Below are positions 21,207 to 26,585 of a DNA stretch of 26,585 bases, piece after piece. The stretch lies in the NCBI GenBank assembly GCA_004151065.3, contig NWUY0300014420.1:18267-44851 (forward strand). The letters are read 5' to 3'. The notes under the pieces are model-generated. The model ran no database searches. It had not been told where the DNA came from and saw only the letters and a list, made by a program, of their open reading frames with translations. The DNA is from Larix sibirica (taxonomy: Eukaryota > Streptophyta > Pinopsida > Pinales > Pinaceae). The position numbers were made by a program, and so were the translations under genes. Numbering within the stretch: position 1 is the first letter of the stretch; every line of letters begins with the position of its first letter.

Positions 21207-21256
21207 TCTCATTTCAGCTTTTTAACATGTCTCTCATTTCAGCTTTTTAACATGTC
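21207..21256. repeat. 25-bp perfect tandem duplication
   Basis: Units 21207-21231 and 21232-21256 are identical (TCTCATTTCAGC...CATGTC). Each carries a TTTCAG that resembles a splice acceptor. Confidence 0.92.
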
Positions 21257-21885
21257 TCGCCATTTGAAAATTAGTTTCTTCAACATAATTATGGTTGTTA
21301 TTGGATACTTATTATTTATCTCCCAAGGGTGGCTGGGCTTGTCCACTTTGTTCTTAATACATTTGCTTATTGCAGCCATCTTTTCTAATGATGTGTAGCC
21401 CTTGCTACATTAAAAACCTCGATTTCAATACCTTTAGTGCCTCCTTTCTGGGTTTTTTGTCCATATATTCTTTCCCAGAGTATGTTATTTCTACGACAGT
21501 TTATTTTGGGAGGAGGGCAGGATGCCACAATTCAATGGTTGCTGGAAATGCATTTTGAGAGGTGATTGCCATGTAGCTAGGCTTATTTGAGCAAATTGCT
21601 TGAGAAGGAAGAATGGCTGCAGATAAGCTGAGCTGAGACCCACAAGAGCAGGAAAAAAAATTCACATTAGAAATGACATCAGGAGATTACATTTACATGG
21701 TATACATGCATCTCAAGCAATTTATGCCTTGAATGATCCTTGGAAATCACTGAGAGTGCTACTTCAAACAAAACTCAGTAGTAAATTACAGACTAGCACA
21801 ACCACTTAACTTGTGGTTGGTGAACACCGATAGGCCATAAGTTAAGTGTCACCTACCAGTTATCTATGCATCAGCTACCAATTAT
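21257..21885. other. no gene recognised
   Basis: One short plus-strand frame (21370-21558) has a hydrophobic, serine-rich translation with no supporting features. No repeat boundaries were seen. Confidence 0.4.
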
Positions 21886-21913
21886 CACACACACACACAC
21901 ACACATATATATA
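21886..21913. repeat. (AC)n-(TA)n microsatellite
   Basis: About ten CA/AC units run into a short TA run, immediately left of the first 220-bp repeat copy. Confidence 0.95.
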
Positions 21914-22346
21914 TTATAATTGTTTATTTCGAATTTGGAACGATGACCATAAAATAAATCTTGACAGTGCACTTGTCTCATCTTCCTGCAATTTAGGAAG
22001 AGGACCCTTCCTCGTCCACCCCAAATTGTAAAATATAAACACTTATTGGTGTAAAAATAAGGCACTCAGCAAATAAACATAGACATGCCATATCGAGAAA
22101 TGTTCTCGCAGTGAGTGGAGGAAGTCTGAAAATATATAATTGTTTATTTCGAGTTTGGAATGATGACCATAAAATAAATCTTGACAGTGCACTTGTCTCA
22201 TCTCTACAATCTAGGAAGATGACCCTTCCTCGTCTACCCCAAATTGTAAAATTTAAACGCCTATTGATGTAAACATAAAGCACCCAGCAAATAAACAGAC
22301 ATACAATATCGAGAAATGCTCTTGTAGTGAGTGGAGAAAGTCTGAA
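21911..22346. repeat. 220-bp tandem duplication
   Basis: Copy 1 is 21911-22130 and copy 2 is 22131-22346. They share AATTGTTTATTTCGA, CCATAAAATAAATCTTGACA, GGAAGATGACCCTTCCTCGT-like and AGTGAGTGGAG blocks with about 10% differences. The minus-strand frames in both copies are parallel and non-coding in appearance. Confidence 0.9.
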
Positions 22347-22689
22347 CTGCAGGTCATAGCTGGTGATGTTGCTCCTATCTATTTAGTTTACTGTGAATAA
22401 GTATTTTTAGAATGACAAACAAGCTAAGAAAATAATATAATGTTTGCTATGTCACGTTTGAAAAAAGGTTTGCCATAATTTTATTATGCTTCAGATGGTT
22501 GATCAAATCAACACTGGCATCACGCCTTTTCTTTAGGATTCGACAACTTTATATTCTTTTTATTTTAATTCATGATCATATTTTGTTAGTATGTATTGTA
22601 GTAGGCTGTATGTTTTATGAAATGATACATTTTTGGCTTATGATTTAGTACTAATTATTTTGGGATTGATGGAATTGCGGATACAGATG
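22347..22689. other. no gene recognised
   Basis: AT-rich sequence with no frame, repeat or RNA signature that I can support. Confidence 0.4.
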
Positions 22690-22727
22690 TTAACATTGTA
22701 CAATCTGGTTAACATTGTACAATCTGG
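22690..22727. repeat. 19-bp perfect tandem duplication
   Basis: Units 22690-22708 and 22709-22727 are identical. Each contains the 10-bp palindrome ATTGTACAAT. Confidence 0.92.
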
Positions 22728-22892
22728 TTGTATTAAGGGCATTTAAAGACACTAAATTCGCTTTTCATTAAAAACATTAATCTTAATTCGAAAATAATAA
22801 TTTCAACAAAGATGGCTTGACCAGATTTGGATGATAATGGCAAATTAATAAAAATAAAAATCATAAAGCATTTAACTTTCTTTTATATTTAC

Positions 22893-23036
22893 CTGCTTTT
22901 TCTTTTATATTTACCTGTTTTGGGCTTTTGTTTTTCTCTAACGTGGAAGGCTACACCTTAAAATCTGCTTTTTCTTTTATATTTACCTGTTTTGGGCTCT
23001 TCTTTTTCTCTAACGTGGAAGGCTACACCTTTAAAT
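22893..23036. repeat. 72-bp tandem duplication
   Basis: Units 22893-22964 and 22965-23036 share CTTTTATATTTACCTGTTTT and TCTCTAACGTGGAAGGCTAC with only about three differences. Fragments of the unit also occur just before (22878-22892) and just after (CTGC at 23037). Confidence 0.92.
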
Positions 23037-23040
23037 CTGC

Positions 23041-23400
23041 TGGTCTAGTCCTGTTTTGACATACCCACAACGAGAATGAAACCCATTCCATCCACCTCAC
23101 AAATAAAATAAGGCAATAAGGCTCCATTAACAGCTTGAATATATTGTCATTGCAATAAATGGTTTTTCATCTAAAAGATGGAAGGATGTTTTCATAATTA
23201 AAAGTTTTGTTTTGCAATATTTTTGCAATGTTAGAGTTGAAGGGTGTTTTTTAGAGTTAAGTTCTGTTTGGCCCTTATTTTGCAATTATGGAGGCTCAGT
23301 ATATTACATTGATGGTGGTAGATGTCTAGTTGATCTTATAGCTTTCTAATACAACAATTCTTTATTATTTTATTTAATTACAATTTTATGTAACTTAGTG
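23041..23400. other. no gene recognised
   Basis: AT-rich stretch without supported coding or repeat content. Confidence 0.4.
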
Positions 23401-23632
23401 ATTTTTTTTTCAATTAAAATTCTTAAATTTTTTTGAGATTTCTTTTTCAAGTCAAACTATAAAAATAATCATATATTGACATGTTTTTTAAATATAAGAT
23501 CATATTTTTTCAATTAAAATTCATAATTTTTTTATAAAAATAATCACATATTGACATATTTTTATTAATGTTCTTTTTCTTAATTTTATCGAGATTTATT
23601 TTTCAAGTTAAACTATAAAAATAATGACATTG
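23401..23632. repeat. very AT-rich diverged repeat, about three copies
   Basis: Blocks TTTTTTCAATTAAAATTC (about 23404 and 23506) and ACTATAAAAATAAT or TATAAAAATAATCA (about 23456, 23534 and 23612) recur with roughly 75-105 bp spacing. Sequence this AT-rich could act as a matrix-attachment region, but that is speculation. Confidence 0.55.
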
Positions 23633-24145
23633 ACAATTATTTTTCTTAACTTTTTTTTGACAAATTTAATGATGAATTTAATCATTTCTTTTCCATAGAG
23701 AATTTTCAAATTTAATTGTTGTCAATTACAAACATGATCACTAACACTAACAAGGTGACTTAGCAGCAAGATAACCACCTGTATTGAGTTTGCAAGGGCG
23801 AGATGAAGAATGTGATATAGGAAGTCGACATGTATTTAGGGAGTGAACAATTATTTTTCTTAAATTTTTGGCAAAATTAAATAGTGAATTTAACCACTTC
23901 TTTTGCATAGAGGATTCTCAGATTTCATTGTTGTCCATTACAAACATGATCACTAACACTAACAAGGTGACATGGGAGTGAGATAACCACTTGTATTGAG
24001 TTTGCAAAGGGGAGAGATGAAGAATGTGATATAGGAAGCCTTGGCTTCTTAGTTGGAAGTGTAGAACACTAATCATTCATATCGAGTTTGCAAAGGCTAT
24101 ATGGAGAATGTGATATAGGGAGCCTTGGCATCTCACTTGGAAGTC
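23633..24145. repeat. 214-bp tandem duplication plus a third partial copy
   Basis: Copy 1 starts at 23633 and copy 2 at 23847, both opening ACAATTATTTTTCTTAA. They share CATGATCACTAACACTAAC, GATAACCAC and GAAGAATGTGATATAGGAAG. A third, partial copy (24078-24145) repeats only the GAGTTTGCAAAGG...GTGATATAGG part plus the CCTTGGC...TTGGAAGT end. Confidence 0.88.
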
Positions 24146-24226
24146 TATATCCCTAATGGAGATTGTGTTTGTAATTATTACTAGAATGAATTGGGGTTCA
24201 ATTAATATTGTTGGAAGTAAGGGCGC

Positions 24227-24238
24227 AAATAAAGATCT
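24227..24238. repeat. SINE target-site duplication, left
   Basis: AAATAAAGATCT precedes the SINE; AAATAAAGACCT follows it at 24473-24484 (11 of 12 bases). Confidence 0.6.
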
Positions 24239-24472
24239 TTGGTAGATTGATTGGCTAGCTCGAGTGGTTGAGTGTTGCGAATTACAAGTGTCATAGGGTC
24301 AAGTACTCAGGTTGGCTACCTTTATGCATATTGTGGGACTCACTCGATATCCCTGCTAAGTTGGGTTGTCAAAATTGCAATCGAATAGTTTACCTTGAGT
24401 ACCATCCCTGAAATGAGAAGAAATGCTTAAAAAGTTTTTTGTAATATGCATTTTGTCAAAAAAATAAATAAT
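24239..24472 (+). mobile_element. tRNA-derived SINE
   Basis: The 5' head has a Pol III A box (TGGCTAGCTCGAGTGGTTGAG at about 24251) and a B box (AGGGTCAAGTACTC at about 24296) with about 35-40 bases between, as in tRNAs. A tRNA-unrelated body follows, and the element ends in an A-rich tail (CAAAAAAATAAATAAT). It is flanked by a 12-bp near-perfect duplication. These are the defining features of a plant SINE mobilised by a LINE. I do not assign a named family. Confidence 0.75.
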
Positions 24473-24484
24473 AAATAAAGACCT
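24473..24484. repeat. SINE target-site duplication, right
   Basis: AAATAAAGACCT, matching 24227-24238 at 11 of 12 positions. Confidence 0.6.
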
Positions 24485-24547
24485 CTAACATAATGCAGAT
24501 TATAGATAAAATCATATCCTTTATATCTTTTGGGATAAACTTATATA

Positions 24548-24600
24548 ATAGATGAAAGCAAGGATACAACCTTAATAGATGAATACAAGGATATAACTTA
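24548..24600. repeat. 27-bp tandem duplication
   Basis: Units 24548-24574 and 24575-24600 share ATAGATGAA, CAAGGATA and AACTTA or CCTTA ends, with four differences. Confidence 0.8.
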
Positions 24601-24629
24601 CATTGATTGTTTTTTTTTGTTTGTGGTTC

Positions 24630-24834
24630 ACGAAATACCCTCTTTTTTTTGGTGCCTCGCTACGTCCACGTTAACCTCCCCGACGTTCGGAGACATAGGA
24701 AGGGCAGTTAATTGGCTAATAGAGCTCCTGAAGAGATCAACAACTCACTTAAGAGCAAATGTCACTAACAGGACTTGAACCTGGGTGGAGTGGATAACAA
24801 TCTGGTAACTCAACCACTTGGGCTAAACACAATT
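24630..24834 (-). mobile_element. tRNA-derived SINE, minus orientation
   Basis: On the minus strand TTTAGCCCAAGTGGTTGAG (about 24810-24828) is an A box and CCAGGTTCAAGTCCT (about 24771-24785) a good B box, with about 35 bases between. The body is GC-richer around 24655-24700 and ends in A-rich sequence in the minus sense (about 24640-24648 and 24608-24618). It abuts and appears to interrupt gypsy fragment 24839-24998. The exact 3' end and target-site duplication were not resolved. Confidence 0.65.
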
Positions 24835-24838
24835 GACA

Positions 24839-24998
24839 CTACAATCCTTCTTTTACCCAAAGGTAATATTCATATGAGATAGCAATCTCAATAATTTTGG
24901 TTTTTAAATATGATTTACACATGCTATTGGCTATAACATGTATTTGTGTATACTCTTTTGCTGAGCGCATCAACAACCTTGTTCTCTTTACCCTTTAT
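24839..24998 (-). pseudogene. gypsy pol fragment: RNase H end and spacer (copy 2)
   Basis: On the minus strand, KGKENKVVDALSKRVYT (about 24945-24996) is the standard C-terminal end of a chromovirus-type gypsy RNase H. After a stop, SYLKTKIIEIAISYEYYLWV (about 24855-24915) matches the spacer before the integrase. The same spacer is present again in the fragments at 25189-25241 and 25659-25714. Because it sits downstream of an integrase finger on this strand, the order is inverted relative to an intact element. It therefore comes from a second element or a duplication. Confidence 0.7.
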
Positions 24999-25241
24999 AT
25001 GTGTATTGACTTCTTATTGTTGCAATTGTCTTTTGGTATCCATTGTGTCTTACATATGGAACCGTATGCATCTCTTTCACTACTAGTTTCCTTGATTATA
25101 GAATTAAGAACATAAACTCTATTTTTATGCATAAGAATTCCATCTTCTTCCAACCTATAACCTTCATATTTATGTTGTAAAATTTCCTACTACAATTCTT
25201 CTTTTACCTAAAGGTAATGTTCATCTAAGATAATAGCCTCA
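24999..25241 (-). pseudogene. gypsy pol fragment: integrase zinc finger with preceding spacer
   Basis: On the minus strand: DEHYL, stop, VKEEL, two stops, EILQHKYEGYRLEEDGILM (about 25130-25186), then HKNRVYV. After a frameshift comes MHTVPYVRHNGYQKTIATI (about 25014-25070), the HHCC N-terminal region of a gypsy integrase. It breaks off abruptly at about 24998, where the RNase H-end fragment begins. It is a different gypsy lineage from the 2.9-14.4 kb element. Confidence 0.72.
25229..25241. repeat. LINE target-site duplication, left
   Basis: GATAATAGCCTCA; partner GATAACAACCTCA at 25659-25671 (11 of 13 bases). Confidence 0.75.
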
Positions 25242-25658
25242 CCAACACTATGCAACACCTTGAGATGTTCTTAAGCAAATCTTACTGGAGAGAAACTCTT
25301 CTTGGAGATGGCTATTCCCTGGTACATGATTCACTTTCTGGTTTGTGGTATTGCTTGCGGATAACTGCTTTGTTTGTGCTATGGAAAGTCAGGTGCAAGA
25401 ATGTTTTTGACCAAGAAAGTAGTTATGCTTCAACTTTTTATTGCACTTTGGAAATATGAGGTATGCCATCGGTTACTAACCAAGGGTGCATGGTTAATCA
25501 AGGATGCCAAAAAGTTGGATCCTATTGTATATTCTAATTTTATTTATGCTCTAATAAGCTTCAGGAAGTGGGTAGGATAGCCATTGTATATACCCTTCCC
25601 CTGGTAGCTTTTTTTATTGTAAATAAGTTTAGGTGAATATAAGAAGTATTAAAAAAAA
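25242..25658 (+). mobile_element. 5'-truncated LINE (3' end only), inserted in a gypsy fragment
   Basis: The plus-strand frame 25250-25459 reads HDSLSGLWYCLRITALFVLW, then KVRCKNVF. This resembles the C-terminal end of plant LINE ORF2 (the zf-RVT region, with LW...LW+RC spacing). A second frame continues KDAKKLDPIVYSNFIYALIS before stopping at about 25580. A 3' UTR with ATTGTAAATAAG and a short poly(A) (25651-25658) follows. A 13-bp near-perfect duplication flanks it, and removing one copy restores the frame of the host gypsy spacer. Only the last ~417 bp of the LINE inserted, which is typical of incomplete target-primed reverse transcription. Confidence 0.75.
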
Positions 25659-25714
25659 GATAACAACCTCAAAAATTTTGTTTTTTGAATCTGATTTACA
25701 CATGCTAATGGGGG
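25659..25714 (-). pseudogene. gypsy pol spacer fragment (upstream half, split by the LINE)
   Basis: On the minus strand SMCKSDSKNKIFEVVI precedes the LINE insertion and continues, after the insertion, into LDEHYL at 25205-25230. Positions 25659-25671 also form the right target-site duplication of the LINE. At about 25714 it joins gag sequence directly, so protease, RT and most of RNase H are missing. Confidence 0.7.
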
Positions 25715-25863
25715 TACCTTGTGCCACTTTCTAGGTTTACGTACCATTTTGTTGTTGTCCCGGTGAGGGTACGTTGGAATAGGCGAAGCATCAAGGGATC
25801 ATCCACTATGTTGTTAGATGAACACCATAAGTGGAAAGACATGACATGGTTGGCGGGATCANC
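25715..25863 (-). pseudogene. gag: gypsy gag domain fragment
   Basis: On the minus strand NHVMSFHLWCSSNNIVDDPL and then MLRLFQRTLTGTTTKWYVNL reads as the middle of a retrotransposon gag (capsid) domain. The R-L-F-Q-x-(T/S)-L-x-G-x-x-x-x-W-Y core is characteristic. It breaks at about 25714 into pol sequence. An undetermined base lies at 25861, just at its upstream edge. The gag type differs from that of the 2.9-14.4 kb element. Confidence 0.75.
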
Positions 25864-25866
25864 AAG

Positions 25867-26585
25867 TCAATTGGCCTGATGGCGACTGACAGGGGCCGTG
25901 GCTGCATTTTCCTCGTCCAGGTTTAGGATCACAGAGGGGCTACTTCCCTTATTAACCATTGTGTAGCCATTGCTGACCCTAATGCAGTCTACTTTAGCTT
26001 CCAGAATTCGAAGACAGCTGAAGAAAGTGTCATGCTTACCCATTATTTTTTCGTAGTAATCCTTTGCCTTGCCAGCACTATTCCTAACTTCTGAGTTGGA
26101 GATCTGTACGAAGGTGGCAAGATTGGAAATTGCCTTCTTGGTATCCAGCAGGTCGCCACGAAGCCAGTGAACCTGGGCTTCCAGGTCCTGTATCTGGGTG
26201 TTAGCTTCAGGAGTGGGACTCGCATTTCGGTGAGGAGAGTCCATAGCAACTAGGTTCCCCTGATAGCCCATATGCTGCTTCAAACTTTTACTGCCATAAC
26301 CATCCGAACTGTTACATACCAGAATATGAGGGCCACTATGCCCAAGTTCTGGGGATTTAAATTGCTTCCTGCTTCTGTTACCATAGTTGAGCCCATTGCC
26401 GAGGCACTGCATTACATTCCTATTGTCAACACTAGTTCCATTTTCCAGGGGAACCCAGTTCTTCCTATTACCCTGCTCCTCGTGTTGACGTGAGTTATTA
26501 CAGGCTAAGCCCCCTCGCTTGCCAGTGCTTCCATTGCTATACAGAAGCTCATTCAGGTATCGCTTCTTGCCTCTGCTGGAGCTAT
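25867..26585 (-). CDS. unidentified open frame, runs off right edge; may be a Gag N-terminus
   Basis: The minus-strand frame is open from the window edge (26585) to TGA 25869-25867, about 239 codons without a stop, and continues beyond the window. The first part is Asn/Gly/Arg/Ser-rich and low in complexity. The middle (about 26180-26000) is a predicted-looking coiled coil: DLEAQVHWLRGDLLDTKKAI ... LRILEAKVDCI. The end is Asn/Ala-rich. The gag fragment at 25715-25863 lies in the same frame right after the stop, so this may be the N-terminal part of that Gag, or the edge of another element joined there. G+C is higher than in the AT-rich flanks. I do not recognise the family. Internal ATG codons exist (for example 26412), but the true start is probably outside. 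Confidence 0.5.
   Translation of the reverse strand, partial: SSSRGKKRYLNELLYSNGSTGKRGGLACNNSRQHEEQGNRKNWVPLENGTSVDNRNVMQCLGNGLNYGNRSRKQFKSPELGHSGPHILVCNSSDGYGSKSLKQHMGYQGNLVAMDSPHRNASPTPEANTQIQDLEAQVHWLRGDLLDTKKAISNLATFVQISNSEVRNSAGKAKDYYEKIMGKHDTFFSCLRILEAKVDCIRVSNGYTMVNKGSSPSVILNLDEENAATAPVSRHQAN

Noticed and set aside
24771-24828. Possible tRNA gene on the minus strand
   Set aside because: The A and B boxes are good, but no acceptor stem pairs and an A-rich non-tRNA body follows; a SINE explains it better.
1-26585. CRISPR array, bacterial operon, phage or toxin-antitoxin system
   Set aside because: Repeats are few per locus and unevenly sized, with no spacers. Coding signals are plant retrotransposon proteins and one intron-type splice site.

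Overview
This is a stretch of plant nuclear DNA made almost entirely of retrotransposon remains. It is AT-rich and dense in stop codons. The reading frames that can be recognised belong to LTR and non-LTR retrotransposons of plant type: LINE ORF1 with DUF4283 and a CCHC knuckle, Ty3/gypsy gag-pol, and tRNA-derived SINEs. The wording of the gypsy gag and pol, the age of the copies and the low gene density suggest a conifer or another very large genome; that is an inference. I see no bacterial operon, CRISPR array, rRNA or functional tRNA gene.

Layout. (1) 1-741, minus strand: the 5' part of a decayed LINE ORF1 running off the left edge. (2) 742-2915: no supported gene. (3) 2921-14433, plus strand: a complete but dead 11.5-kb Ty3/gypsy element bounded by TG...CA LTRs and a perfect 5-bp target-site duplication (ATTAT). 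Its order is LTR, primer-binding site, gag (2.2 kb, one frame), protease, RT, RNase H, integrase, a 2.9-kb post-integrase coding region of unknown function, LTR. (4) About 14615-15330: a diverged ~360-bp tandem duplication. (5) 15634-18430, minus strand: a second, different LINE ORF1, followed by a GC-richer block that stays in one frame for about 380 codons with only four stops and that I cannot identify. (6) 18500-24240: low-copy-looking sequence holding one credible terminal coding exon with an acidic tail (19099-19413) and an unusual run of direct tandem duplications with units of 19 to 285 bp. (7) 24227-24484: a SINE with its target-site duplication; about 24630-24834: a second SINE in the opposite orientation. 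(8) 24839-25860, minus strand: scrambled gypsy fragments (gag, RNase H end, integrase zinc finger), interrupted by a 5'-truncated LINE with a 13-bp target-site duplication. (9) 25867-26585, minus strand: an open frame running off the right edge and sharing its frame with the gag fragment.

Nothing here looks like a working multi-gene system. The most original material is the post-integrase coding region of the gypsy element, the repeat-bearing Gag C-terminus, the two unidentified minus-strand frames, and the nested insertion history near 25 kb, which can be read to the base. Coordinates of decayed frames are approximate. All similarity statements come from reading motifs, not from database searches.
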